Shown piece after piece: positions 27,767 through 36,544 of a stretch of DNA of 64,000 nt. Both the position numbers and the translations under genes were made by a program. Position 1 is the first letter of the stretch. The number at the start of each line of letters is the position of its first letter. The stretch lies in NCBI RefSeq assembly GCF_900129705.1, contig NZ_FQWO01000009.1:62001-126000 (forward strand). The letters run 5' to 3'. This DNA is from Flavobacterium granuli. Lineage in GTDB: Bacteria; Bacteroidota; Bacteroidia; Flavobacteriales; Flavobacteriaceae. The notes below the pieces were generated by a model, which did no database searches, had not been told where the DNA came from, and was given only the letters and a program-made list of their open reading frames with translations.

Positions 27767-30760
27767 ATGAAATTACTCTTTCGCCATGCTTTTTTAATTT
27801 TGACTTTACAGCTGCTTTCGTTACAAACCCATGCCATGGCAAACAAAAAGGGAGCCGACAACGGCAATGCGGAGCCAACTATAGCGTCAAAAACGATTAA
27901 AGTAACTCTGGATTCTTCCTTTCCAAGAATAATTCAATACAATTGGATTGCAAACGGAGCCGTTCTTTACGGACAAGAAGATCAATTATCACAAGTGCTC
28001 ATTAACGGGACACTTTACAAGCCGAAAACGACATTTTCTCTAGAAAAAAACACGGCAAACTATGTCTTGGAAATTCCTGAAATCAAAGTTTCGGTAAAAA
28101 TTCAGATTAAAGTACTTGCCAATATCGTTGAATTTAATGTAACCCAAATCACAGAAAACGGCACTTTCAAAGTCAGTACTTTTGAAATCCCAAACCATAA
28201 TCTGGTTTCTGTAAGGAGTTCTCAGGCAGAGGCTTCTTTTGCCGGGGCAAAAATGTTCACCGCCGTAAAAGGAACCGGAGACGAATTTTTACCGCTTAAA
28301 GCGGCAATGGCGAAAGACAGCATCGCAAAAAATTATTTATATGGTATTGTCAACACAGCGCAATTAGCGGCAAGTATCTGGAGCAATTCCGTTACCGAAA
28401 AAAACGATGACACTAGAGTTCAAAAACAGACTGTTGTAACAAAAGACTATGCCCGCACCGGAATATGGAGTGGTTCCTGGATTTACCGTGCCAAAGGAAT
28501 GAAAACTACAGATCCGCTTCCTGTGGCCAAAATTGTTATTACTAATGACGCAAACGGAGACCAAAAAGTAGACTGGCAGGACGGAGCAATCGCTTTTAGA
28601 ACTATCATGAACAACCCTTTGGGCAGTGATAAAATCAAAGATTGGGTTGTACAGCGCATTCCAATGAACTTTGGCAGCCAGGCAACCAATCCTTTTACCA
28701 AAACATTGGACGAAACCAAAAGGATTTTTCTCAACACCGATGGTTTAGGCCAATATGTAATCCTAAAAGGATACGGATCCGAAGGACATGACTCCAAACA
28801 TCCTGATTATGGAGACATTGGAAAAAGGCAAGGCGGCGCCAAAGACATGGAGATGCTTTGCAAGCAAGCCATTAAGTACAATGCTTTTATGGGCGTACAT
28901 ATCAACGCAACGGAATCCTATCCTGAAGCCGAGGCTTTTAACGACTCATTGATAGACAAAACAAAAAAAGGTTGGGATTGGCTTGATCCTTCCTATTATA
29001 TCAACAAACGCTATGATGCCAGTTCCAATAACAGGATGCTTAGACTTAAATCACTAAAGGATCAGGTGCCTTCATTGGCTTTTATCTATTGCGATGTTTG
29101 GTATGCCAAAGGAAGTTGGGACAGCCGAAAATTAGGCCGAGAAATACATTCTTTGGGCTTGACATTGACAACCGAATTCCCTAATGATCACGAGTACGAC
29201 GCTATTTGGAATCACTGGGCCGTTGATTACAATTACGGAGGAAAAGACATCAAAGGATTCAACAGTCAAATTGTGCGATTCATTCGCAATCACCAAAAAG
29301 ACACTTGGATTGCCAGACATCCTTTGTTAGGCGGGACTGAAATGGATGACTTTGAAGGTTGGCAAGGAAGAAACAATATCGATAATACCATCGAAATGAC
29401 TTTCGGCACTGGATTACCAACAAAATATTTGCAACATTTTCCAATCCTTAAATGGGAAGAAAACGCCATTTCTCTTGACAAAAATGTAAACGTAAGTTTA
29501 ATTTCAGGCAAAAGAACCATTAACAAAGACGGCAGAACGGTACTAAATGGCGATAGCTACCTTTTACCTTGGAATCCTTATACCGAAGAAAAATTATATC
29601 ATTGGAATAAAGCCGGAGGAACAACCACTTGGGAATTACCAAAAAGTTGGGGGAATTTAAAAACGGTTCAATTGTATAAACTCAACGATCAAGGAAGAGA
29701 ATTTGTACAGGAAATTGAGTTAAAAAACGGTCAACTTATAATAGAAGCTGATCCAAAAACACCTTATGTTTTATACAAAAAGAAAACTGCTTCCAATATC
29801 GTGGCCAATTTTGGAGAAGGAACTTTTATAAAAGATCCGGGGTTCAACAGCGGAAACTTAAAAAACTGGAAAGTAGATGGCAACGGAGCCGCTGTGGTTC
29901 GCAGTAAAATTGGTCAATACGAACTTGAAATTAACGGTACAACTCCGGTAACGATAAGTCAAACCATTAGCGGATTAACGGCCGGTACTTACTATGCTTC
30001 TGTATATGTTTCCACAAGTTCTGACCGAAGAGCCTATCTGGGCGTTAACAATTACGGAGGACAGGAAGTAAGCACTTATGCCAACAACTCTTTGTGGAAA
30101 AACTATATTTCAGCCGATTCGAAGCACGATACCAACATGCAACGTATGTATGTATTTTTTAAAGTTCCTCAAGGACAAACCACTGCGAATTTATTCCTTC
30201 GTGCAGAAGCAGGGACTTCACAAGTTCTGTTTGACGATATTCGTGTGGCTCCGATATCCCAAACTGCTAAACCGGCAAATGTATTTTTTGCGGAAAACTT
30301 TGAAAATATTCCTGACGGATTGTATCCTTTTATCAAAGGGCCTTCGGGAGGCGTAAATGACCCTAGAACCCATTTAGCCGAATTGCATGCTCCTTATACC
30401 CAAAAAGGATGGAATGAAAAACCAATTGACGATGTAATCAACGGAAAATGGTCACTGAAAGCCCACGGCGAAGAACAGGGACTTTTGCTTCAAACGATTC
30501 CGCAAACCGTTCGATTCAAAGCCGGTAAAACCTATACTGTAACTTTTAACTATGAAGCATCCGGTGCCGATTATGCCTTAGTAATGGGTGACGGAACCGT
30601 TAGCAAAATAGCTGTTGCTATCAATGCAGCAAACACGCCAACCCAAACTTCTTTCAGTTTCCTGGGATCTGAAAGTGGAAATTCATGGTTCGGAATCGAA
30701 AAACTGAACGGTGAACAATCTGACTTTGTTTTAGATGATTTAGTTATCATGGAGAATTAA
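27767..30760 (+). CDS. Secreted endo-alpha-N-acetylgalactosaminidase-like glycoside hydrolase, family GH101
   Basis: GH101 enzymes cleave the core-1 disaccharide Gal-beta-1,3-GalNAc from Ser/Thr of mucin-type glycoproteins. The 997-residue protein has a signal peptide (about 1-24). An N-terminal beta-supersandwich region precedes the (beta/alpha)8 catalytic domain. That domain carries the GH101 signatures GYGSEGHDSKHPDYG, RQGGAKDMEML and GVHINATESYPEA. The probable nucleophile is D443 in YCDVW and the acid/base E470 in TTEFP. Residues ~670-830 and ~840-997 look like two jelly-roll carbohydrate-binding domains. It is much shorter than pneumococcal GH101 (~1,770 residues). No SusC/SusD partners lie nearby, so it is not in a polysaccharide utilisation locus here. 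No type IX sorting domain was recognised at the C terminus. Confidence 0.88.
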   Translation: MKLLFRHAFLILTLQLLSLQTHAMANKKGADNGNAEPTIASKTIKVTLDSSFPRIIQYNWIANGAVLYGQEDQLSQVLINGTLYKPKTTFSLEKNTANYVLEIPEIKVSVKIQIKVLANIVEFNVTQITENGTFKVSTFEIPNHNLVSVRSSQAEASFAGAKMFTAVKGTGDEFLPLKAAMAKDSIAKNYLYGIVNTAQLAASIWSNSVTEKNDDTRVQKQTVVTKDYARTGIWSGSWIYRAKGMKTTDPLPVAKIVITNDANGDQKVDWQDGAIAFRTIMNNPLGSDKIKDWVVQRIPMNFGSQATNPFTKTLDETKRIFLNTDGLGQYVILKGYGSEGHDSKHPDYGDIGKRQGGAKDMEMLCKQAIKYNAFMGVHINATESYPEAEAFNDSLIDKTKKGWDWLDPSYYINKRYDASSNNRMLRLKSLKDQVPSLAFIYCDVWYAKGSWDSRKLGREIHSLGLTLTTEFPNDHEYDAIWNHWAVDYNYGGKDIKGFNSQIVRFIRNHQKDTWIARHPLLGGTEMDDFEGWQGRNNIDNTIEMTFGTGLPTKYLQHFPILKWEENAISLDKNVNVSLISGKRTINKDGRTVLNGDSYLLPWNPYTEEKLYHWNKAGGTTTWELPKSWGNLKTVQLYKLNDQGREFVQEIELKNGQLIIEADPKTPYVLYKKKTASNIVANFGEGTFIKDPGFNSGNLKNWKVDGNGAAVVRSKIGQYELEINGTTPVTISQTISGLTAGTYYASVYVSTSSDRRAYLGVNNYGGQEVSTYANNSLWKNYISADSKHDTNMQRMYVFFKVPQGQTTANLFLRAEAGTSQVLFDDIRVAPISQTAKPANVFFAENFENIPDGLYPFIKGPSGGVNDPRTHLAELHAPYTQKGWNEKPIDDVINGKWSLKAHGEEQGLLLQTIPQTVRFKAGKTYTVTFNYEASGADYALVMGDGTVSKIAVAINAANTPTQTSFSFLGSESGNSWFGIEKLNGEQSDFVLDDLVIMEN

Positions 30761-30829
30761 TTGAGTGACCATTTAAAAAAATCATCACATAAATAAAGGA
30801 ACTTACACACTTTGTTCTTTAAACCTTAA

Positions 30830-30865
30830 AAGCAAGCTCGTTCTGATGAGCTTGCTTTTTTTTAT
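30830..30865 (+). terminator. Terminator of the GH101 gene
   Basis: AGCAAGCTC pairs with GAGCTTGCT around an 8-nt loop and is followed by a run of eight T. It lies 70 bp after the stop codon. Confidence 0.85.
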
Positions 30866-30926
30866 CCCAAATCAAGATTTTTTTTAGTCTGTATTTTCTA
30901 TTACATTTACTCCCAATTTAATTCAA

Positions 30927-31032
30927 ATGCCAACTTTTGAAGAATTATTTCAGATTTTGTTTACTGAAAACAGCAACCCAATTGAAAAGTTGAAACCGCT
31001 TTGAAAAATACCTTTTTGATAAAAAAGACATT
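30927..31032 (+). pseudogene. Possible remnant of a small gene before the adenosine deaminase
   Basis: An ATG at 30927 opens 25 codons reading MPTFEELFQILF... to a TGA at 31002-31004. The next frame continues with a protein-like segment, FEKYLFDKKDI, that runs directly into the adenosine deaminase ATG. A single-base frameshift would join the two. It could be a decayed gene, an untranslated leader with chance coding look, or a short leader peptide. Confidence 0.25.
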
Positions 31033-32451
31033 ATGAGAATAATTTATACGCTTCTTTTTTCAGCAGTACTGCATCTGGGTTACGCCCAATCTCCCAGCCT
31101 ATATTTGGAAAAAATCAGAGACAACGAAGCAGCTCTGACGGCTTTTTTTTCGCAAATGCCAAAAGGTGGCGACTTACACCATCATTTTAGCGGTTCCATC
31201 TATGCCGAACCTATCTTGCAAGATGCCATCAATGACGATTTTTACCTGAATACCGCAACTATGGAAGTGCTCAAGGAAAAACCATCGAGCGGAAACTGGG
31301 AGCTTTTTTCCAGCCTGCGAAATAAAGGTCAACTTGATTTTTACAAACAGCAAATAATGGAAAAATGGTCTGTGAAAGATTACAATCATGTGAGCTATCC
31401 TTCAGACAAATTGTTTTTTGAATCTTTTGGAAAATTTAGTCCCGCAATTGAAGGGCATTTTGGAGAAGGATTATTGGAACTAAAAAACAGGGCTATTAGC
31501 GAAAATCTGAGCTATATTGAAACCCAACTATCGACAATTCCTTGCGACATTAATACTACTGACTTATCTGACTTCAATATAAAATTAAGAGAATTAGCCG
31601 CTAAAAAAGATGAAAAAGGCATCAAAGCGCTTCTTGATTCTCTTTACGCCACTTTATTGAAAAGAGAAGCCGCAAAATACGCCGAAGATTTTAATGACAA
31701 TTTTGTTAGCAAAATGCATCAGGAACTAAAGATTGACGACGCCCGTTTTACGATGCGTTATCAAAATTTTGTGTTGCGATTTATGGAACCGGTAGATTTA
31801 TTTAAAAACTTAATGATTGCCTTCATCTCGGCCGATACCAGTCCGCTTATGGCAGGCGTAAATATCGTGTCTCCGGAAGATGGCGAAACTTCGATGAAAG
31901 ATTATTGGTTGCACATGCTGATGTTTAAATACTGCAGCGGTCGTTTTCCAAATGTAAAATATGCGATGCATGCCGGCGAACTAACCTTGGGACTGGTACA
32001 GCCCGAAGATTTAACTTGGCACATTCATGAAGCGGTTCATACGGCCGGCGCAAACCGCATTGGTCACGGAGTAGATATCGCTTACGAAAATAAATCTTAC
32101 GAATTGTTGCGCCATATGGCAAAGAATGACATTCCGGTAGAAATTAATTTGGTCAGCAATGAATTCATTTTGAAGGTAAAAGAAAACCGTCACCCTATCT
32201 CTTTGTACAGAGCTTTTAATGTTCCTATTGTCATCAGTACCGATGATGCCGGAATATTAAGAACTAACATGACCGAACAATATGTTTTATTGGCCAAGAG
32301 ATACAAAGACGTAACTTATGAAGAGATCAAAAAATACGTTTACAACAGCATCAACTATAGTTTTATCAAAGACAAATCAGTCAAAAAACAACTATTGAAA
32401 GATTTGGATTCCCGTTTTAAGACTTTTGAAGCTAATTTCCCTTTAAAATAA
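31033..32451 (+). CDS. Secreted adenosine deaminase (ADGF/CECR1-like)
   Basis: The 472-residue protein has a signal peptide ending HLGYAQ near residue 19, so it acts in the periplasm or outside. Zinc ligands H49 and H51 lie in DLHHHFSGS. Later come MHAGE (catalytic Glu), RIGHGVDI (His) and STDDAG (Asp), the full set for the adenosine deaminase superfamily. Export and length point to the ADGF-like branch rather than cytosolic Add. It would convert extracellular adenosine to inosine. It is 4 nt before rlmH. With the split 5'-nucleotidase at 15-17 kb it could form a nucleotide-scavenging route. Confidence 0.9.
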   Translation: MRIIYTLLFSAVLHLGYAQSPSLYLEKIRDNEAALTAFFSQMPKGGDLHHHFSGSIYAEPILQDAINDDFYLNTATMEVLKEKPSSGNWELFSSLRNKGQLDFYKQQIMEKWSVKDYNHVSYPSDKLFFESFGKFSPAIEGHFGEGLLELKNRAISENLSYIETQLSTIPCDINTTDLSDFNIKLRELAAKKDEKGIKALLDSLYATLLKREAAKYAEDFNDNFVSKMHQELKIDDARFTMRYQNFVLRFMEPVDLFKNLMIAFISADTSPLMAGVNIVSPEDGETSMKDYWLHMLMFKYCSGRFPNVKYAMHAGELTLGLVQPEDLTWHIHEAVHTAGANRIGHGVDIAYENKSYELLRHMAKNDIPVEINLVSNEFILKVKENRHPISLYRAFNVPIVISTDDAGILRTNMTEQYVLLAKRYKDVTYEEIKKYVYNSINYSFIKDKSVKKQLLKDLDSRFKTFEANFPLK

Positions 32452-32455
32452 TCCA

Positions 32456-32929
32456 ATGAACATCAAGCTCATCGCCATAGGCAAAACCGACAATAAAGCA
32501 CTGCAGTCGTTAATAGATGATTATACCAAACGCTTGTCTTTTTATATCAAATTTGATTTGGAAATTATTCCTGACATCAAGAATGTAAAAAACTTATCCG
32601 AAAGCCAACAAAAAGAAAAAGAAGGCGAATTGATTTTAGCAAAAATAACGCCTACCGACCAACTTATTTTATTGGACGAAAACGGCAAAAATTTCTCCAG
32701 CGTAGGTTTCTCCGAAGAATTACAAAAGAAGATGAATTCAGGAATCAAAACCCTCGTATTTGTTATTGGCGGCCCTTATGGATTCTCGGATACGGTTTAC
32801 GCCAAAGCACAAGGAAAAATTTCACTTTCGCTGATGACATTCTCCCACCAAATGGTGCGATTGTTTTTTATCGAACAATTGTATCGCGGGTTTACCATTT
32901 TAAGAAATGAACCGTATCATCATCAGTAA
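32456..32929 (+). CDS. rlmH: 23S rRNA (pseudouridine1915-N3)-methyltransferase RlmH
   Basis: RlmH is a SPOUT methyltransferase that methylates pseudouridine 1915 in helix 69 of 23S rRNA after subunit joining. The 157-residue protein shows the SAM-binding knot FVIGGPYGFSDTVYAKA and the C-terminal LSLMTFSHQMVRLFFIEQLYRGFTI and EPYHH. It follows the adenosine deaminase gene after 4 nt. Confidence 0.96.
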   Translation: MNIKLIAIGKTDNKALQSLIDDYTKRLSFYIKFDLEIIPDIKNVKNLSESQQKEKEGELILAKITPTDQLILLDENGKNFSSVGFSEELQKKMNSGIKTLVFVIGGPYGFSDTVYAKAQGKISLSLMTFSHQMVRLFFIEQLYRGFTILRNEPYHHQ

Positions 32930-32948
32930 AAAAGTGTTCAGCGTTCAG

Positions 32949-32966
32949 TCCCGAAAGCTTTCGGGA
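32949..32966. repeat. Perfect 18-bp palindrome between convergent genes
   Basis: TCCCGAAAGCTTTCGGGA is a perfect palindrome, flanked by short repeats of TTCAGT/TTCAGC. It has no good T-run on the plus strand. It resembles small palindromic repeats scattered in flavobacterial intergenic DNA; a degenerate relative lies at 58567-58587. Confidence 0.6.
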
Positions 32967-33002
32967 GCAGTATTCAGTCATTGCGAAATACAAAACTATC
33001 TC

Positions 33003-33635
33003 TTAATAGATAAATTCTTCGTTAGTCAAATTCAATTCCGGCATCGGAAATTTTAAAGTTTCGATTAAAATTTTATCTTGAATATAATTTTCGTAGGGCA
33101 AATTTTCAGCAAAGCAAAAAAAGAATTTATTTGATTTGTCAGTTGATAAGCTGTCTAAATAATTTTGAATTTTTTCTCTTTTTACTGAAATATTATTTAC
33201 CAAAATTTCATTGTTTTTATCAAAAAAGATAACTACTCCGAACTTCGGTTTTCCCGTTTTATAATACACATTCGTAAAAGGAATGAAGGCCAGATTCTTT
33301 CCAATACTATCAGCATAGGCATAATAATTTTCGGCCTTTTCATTTTTATGGGCTTTCTCTTTTCGCTTTTTCTCTTGCAATTTAATGACTTCAGGAATCA
33401 CGATTCGCAAAGGCAGACGCTTATCAATATTTAGAATCCAATTGGTTGTAATGATGCTGTTATTCCTGTTGACTTCTGCCAAGGTATCTTTGTCTTTTGT
33501 TCTGAAAAAAATATAGATTGGCGAATGATCCACCACCTCACTGACAACAGTTCTATCGGATTTTGCTAATAATATATCCTCTTTATTTCCGCAAGAAAAC
33601 AATAAAAAAACAATCGCTAAACTTAAATATTTCAT
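33003..33635 (-). CDS. Lipoprotein of unknown function
   Basis: From ATG 33635 the protein has 210 residues; ATG 33644, overlapping folP by 8 bp, is an alternative. The signal YLSLAIVFLLFSC ends in a lipobox cysteine. The mature part is rich in lysine and glutamate (KEKAHKNEKAEN) and has no recognised domain. The start lies 1 nt after the folP stop, so it is translated with folP. It may be a peripheral outer or inner membrane protein. Confidence 0.75.
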   Translation of the reverse strand: MKYLSLAIVFLLFSCGNKEDILLAKSDRTVVSEVVDHSPIYIFFRTKDKDTLAEVNRNNSIITTNWILNIDKRLPLRIVIPEVIKLQEKKRKEKAHKNEKAENYYAYADSIGKNLAFIPFTNVYYKTGKPKFGVVIFFDKNNEILVNNISVKREKIQNYLDSLSTDKSNKFFFCFAENLPYENYIQDKILIETLKFPMPELNLTNEEFIY

Positions 33636-33636
33636 T

Positions 33637-34461
33637 TTACACATTCATTTTATTCCACAATTGAACACATTCCACCGCTTCTTTCACATCGTGAACTCTA
33701 AGAATTGATGCACCTTTAGTCAAAGCAATAGTATTTAAAAAAGTTGTCCCGTTCAAGGCTTCTTCGGGATTGGAATTTAAAACTTTATATATCATCGATT
33801 TTCTTGATATTCCAACCAGCAAGGGTAATTCCAACATTTGAAACAATTCCATTTTTTGCATCACTTCAAAATTCTGTTCTAGAGTTTTGGCAAAACCAAA
33901 ACCGGGATCGATAATCAAATCATTAATGCCAAGACTTCTTGCTTTATTGATTTTTTCAGAAAAATAAAAAAGCATTTCTTTGATGATATCATCATAATGA
34001 GTCATGCTTTGCATTGTTTGCGGAGTACCGCGCATGTGCATCATAATGTAAGGAACATTGTACTTGGCAATCACTTCAAACATCTTGTCATCCAGATTTC
34101 CTGCCGCAATATCGTTAATTAACGCTGCTCCATTTTCAATGCAGGCTTTGGCCACTTCGCTCCTAAAAGTATCAATTGACAGCAAGGCTTCGGGAAAATT
34201 TTTCAAGATCAATTGAACCACAGGAACAATCCGCTCTATTTCTTCTTTTTCAGAAACAAACTCAGCGCTGGGTTTGCTCGAATAAGCGCCTATATCTATA
34301 AAAGTAGCGCCCTCGGCTAACATTTTTTCTACTCGGGCTAAGATTTCATTCTCGAGATTGTATTTCCCTCCATCAAAAAAGGAGTTGGGCGTCACATTCA
34401 AAATTCCCATTATTTTAGGAATTGACAAATTGATTAATTGTCCTTTGCAGTTAATTGTCAT
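33637..34461 (-). CDS. folP: Dihydropteroate synthase FolP
   Basis: FolP joins p-aminobenzoate to dihydropterin pyrophosphate and is the sulfonamide target. The 274-residue TIM barrel shows IMGILNVTPNSFFDGGKY, DIGAYSSKPSAEFVS, DTFRSEVAKACIENGA, MHMRGTPQTMQ and LVGISRKSM. The usual STRPG loop reads SSKPS here, as is common in Bacteroidota. Confidence 0.96.
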   Translation of the reverse strand: MTINCKGQLINLSIPKIMGILNVTPNSFFDGGKYNLENEILARVEKMLAEGATFIDIGAYSSKPSAEFVSEKEEIERIVPVVQLILKNFPEALLSIDTFRSEVAKACIENGAALINDIAAGNLDDKMFEVIAKYNVPYIMMHMRGTPQTMQSMTHYDDIIKEMLFYFSEKINKARSLGINDLIIDPGFGFAKTLEQNFEVMQKMELFQMLELPLLVGISRKSMIYKVLNSNPEEALNGTTFLNTIALTKGASILRVHDVKEAVECVQLWNKMNV

Positions 34462-34587
34462 TCTTTTTTATTCTTTAGGCTTATTTATCGTTTCTTGATC
34501 AGCAATCGTTTTCTAAACGCTGTAAGCTCGAAAACGGCTATATTCAACAATCTTTGAACTTCCACTTTCTTTCCAAAAAAAATATGC

Positions 34588-34595
34588 TATTTTTG
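34588..34595 (+). promoter_or_regulatory. Candidate -7 box for the DUF1599 operon
   Basis: TATTTTTG matches TAnnTTTG and gives an inferred start near 34600, about 25 nt before ATG 34625. There is no TTG at 17-23 bp upstream. On the opposite strand TATATTTG (34609-34616) with a TTG 22 bp away could serve folP. Confidence 0.45.
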
Positions 34596-34624
34596 AAGAA
34601 ATTTTAGACAAATATACATCAATA

Positions 34625-35167
34625 ATGAATAATACTTCTCAAGAATATGATAATGTAATAACGACTTGTCGTTCCCTTTTTATCAATAAAATGAAAGATT
34701 ATGGCAGTGCTTGGCGCATATTGAGATTGCCTTCGCTGACGGATCAAATTTTCATAAAAGCACAAAGAATCAGAAGCCTTCAAGAAAATGAAATCAGAAA
34801 AGTAGACGAAGACGAGTCTGGCGAATTCATTGGAATCATCAACTATTCGATTATGGCTTTGATTCAATTGGAACTTGGCGTAGCAGATCAACCGGATTTG
34901 AACGTCGAAAAAGCAACTGAATTGTATGATGCCAAAATAAAGCTGACCAAAGACTTGATGGAAGCCAAAAATCATGATTATGGCGAAGCTTGGCGCGAAA
35001 TGCGCGTAAGTTCTCTAACTGATCTGATTCTGCAAAAACTGCTTCGTGTCAAACAAATAGAAGACAATAAAGGAAAAACAATCGTTTCTGAAGGCATAGA
35101 TGCCAATTACCAAGACATGATTAATTACTCCATTTTTGCATTGATATTAATGGGATTTACTAAATAA
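34625..35167 (+). CDS. DUF1599 protein, tandem duplicated domain
   Basis: The 180-residue cytosolic protein is made of two similar halves. Residues ~8-82 contain KMKDYGSAWRILRLPSLTDQIFIKAQRI and ~98-178 contain EAKNHDYGEAWREMRVSSLTDLILQKLLRV; both end with a YSI(M/F)ALI helix. The DYGxAWR and SLTD motifs repeat in the same order. DUF1599 is a Bacteroidota-centred family of unknown function; the K(D/N)(H)DYG..W pattern recalls nucleotide pyrophosphohydrolase-like helical domains, which is only an impression. The next gene starts 15 bp downstream. Confidence 0.88.
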   Translation: MNNTSQEYDNVITTCRSLFINKMKDYGSAWRILRLPSLTDQIFIKAQRIRSLQENEIRKVDEDESGEFIGIINYSIMALIQLELGVADQPDLNVEKATELYDAKIKLTKDLMEAKNHDYGEAWREMRVSSLTDLILQKLLRVKQIEDNKGKTIVSEGIDANYQDMINYSIFALILMGFTK

Positions 35168-35182
35168 AAATTTAAAATAAAC

Positions 35183-36283
35183 ATGAAAAATATAATTACC
35201 CAATTTTCGCGATTGTTCGTTGGATTACTGTTTATTATTTCGGGATTAATAAAACTAAATGATCCGGTAGGATTCTCCTATAAACTGGCCGAATATTTTA
35301 GTGAACCCGTTTTCAACCTGCCGTTTTTAGTTCCGTTTTCTTTGGCTTTAGCCTTGTTTTTAGTGATTCTGGAAGTGGTTTTAGGGGTTATGTTATTAAT
35401 TGGTTACAAGTCTAAAATTACAATATGGAGCTTATTAATTTTAATTGTTCTGTTCACCTTTTTGACCTTCTATTCCGCTTACTTTGATGTGGTAAAAGAC
35501 TGCGGTTGTTTTGGTGACGCCTTGAAATTAACTCCTTGGCAATCCTTTACTAAGGATATTATTCTATTGTTCTTCATTATTATTTTATTCCTTAATCAAA
35601 AATTGGTAAAACCATTATTTCAAAATAAGGTTCAAAATCTAATCGCTTACATAACCATCATTTTATGCATGTTTATGGCCGTTTGGGTTCTTAATCATTT
35701 GCCTCTAATTGATTTCAGACCGTATAAAGTAGGTTCCAATATCCAAAAAGGAATGGAAATTCCTGAAGGCGCGCCAAAATCGGTCGTGGAAATGCTCTTT
35801 ATTTACAATGTGAACGGAGTAAACAAAGAATTTTCTGAAAAAGATTTAATGAATATTCCTGAAGGAGCCACCTTTGTAGACCGTAAAGACAAAGTCATTA
35901 GCGAAGGCTACGTTCCTCCCATTCATGATTTCACAATGGTAAAAGACGGTTCTGATTATAAAGACGAGTTATTATTGGAACCTAAATTATTAATGGTAGT
36001 CGCTTATGATTTGACACTTTCCGAAAAAGACGGTATGTCGAAAATGGAAAAATTAAACCAAGAAGCCAAGGCCAAAGGATATAAAGTAATAGGTATGACC
36101 AATTCCTCAGAAGAAGAAATTGAAAAAACAAAGAAAAAATACGGTCTTACATTTGATTTCTACAGCTGCGATGCCATCACTTTAAAAACAATTGAAAGAT
36201 CCAATCCTAGCATTGTACTTCTTGAAAAAGGAACCATAAAACAAAAAGTGCATTACAACGACATCAAAGATTTGAAATTGTAA
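35183..36283 (+). CDS. BT_3928-type membrane protein: DoxX/MauE-like domain plus thioredoxin-like tail
   Basis: The 366-residue protein has four or five membrane helices in the first ~175 residues, with the MauE/DoxX-like FVGLLFIISGLIKLNDPVGFSYKLAEYF and a cytosol- or periplasm-facing CGCFGDALKLTPWQSFTKD motif. The C-terminal ~170 residues look like a thioredoxin fold but have only one cysteine (FYSCDAI) and no CxxC. It lies between DUF1599 and a TlpA-type thioredoxin. A role in envelope thiol/disulfide exchange is plausible, not shown. Confidence 0.83.
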   Translation: MKNIITQFSRLFVGLLFIISGLIKLNDPVGFSYKLAEYFSEPVFNLPFLVPFSLALALFLVILEVVLGVMLLIGYKSKITIWSLLILIVLFTFLTFYSAYFDVVKDCGCFGDALKLTPWQSFTKDIILLFFIIILFLNQKLVKPLFQNKVQNLIAYITIILCMFMAVWVLNHLPLIDFRPYKVGSNIQKGMEIPEGAPKSVVEMLFIYNVNGVNKEFSEKDLMNIPEGATFVDRKDKVISEGYVPPIHDFTMVKDGSDYKDELLLEPKLLMVVAYDLTLSEKDGMSKMEKLNQEAKAKGYKVIGMTNSSEEEIEKTKKKYGLTFDFYSCDAITLKTIERSNPSIVLLEKGTIKQKVHYNDIKDLKL

Positions 36284-36290
36284 AAACAGA

Positions 36291-36337
36291 AAAGGTTTCA
36301 AGTTTCGAAATAGTTGAAACTTGAAACCTTTTTTTAG
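36291..36337 (+). terminator. Strong terminator after the DoxX-like gene
   Basis: AAAGGTTTCAAGTTTC pairs without mismatch with GAAACTTGAAACCTTT around a 9-nt loop, followed by T-rich sequence. This 16-bp stem separates the DUF1599-DoxX unit from the TlpA gene. Confidence 0.9.
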
Positions 36338-36544
36338 AAACAAAAAAGGGAAAAGATCTTTCTTTTATCTAAATGCTATCTGAATCCCAAAAGACATAAA
36401 ACAGTTCCAAAATCAAAACACACTCCTTAATTTATTAACTATAACGTTATCATTTTTTGATTTTCAAATTCTGCTTTCAAAAATCATTAAATAGCTTTAT
36501 CCCATTCCATTTGTTTGTTTAACTTTACTGAAATTATACTAAAA

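Noticed and set aside
34619..34975. 118-codon minus-strand open frame in DUF1599
   Set aside because: It is antisense to a gene with a conserved tandem domain and shows no protein-like pattern.
36441..36450. Palindrome ATAACGTTAT before the TlpA gene
   Set aside because: A 10-bp AT-rich palindrome is expected by chance at this base composition and it lies ~95 bp from the start with no promoter box beside it.
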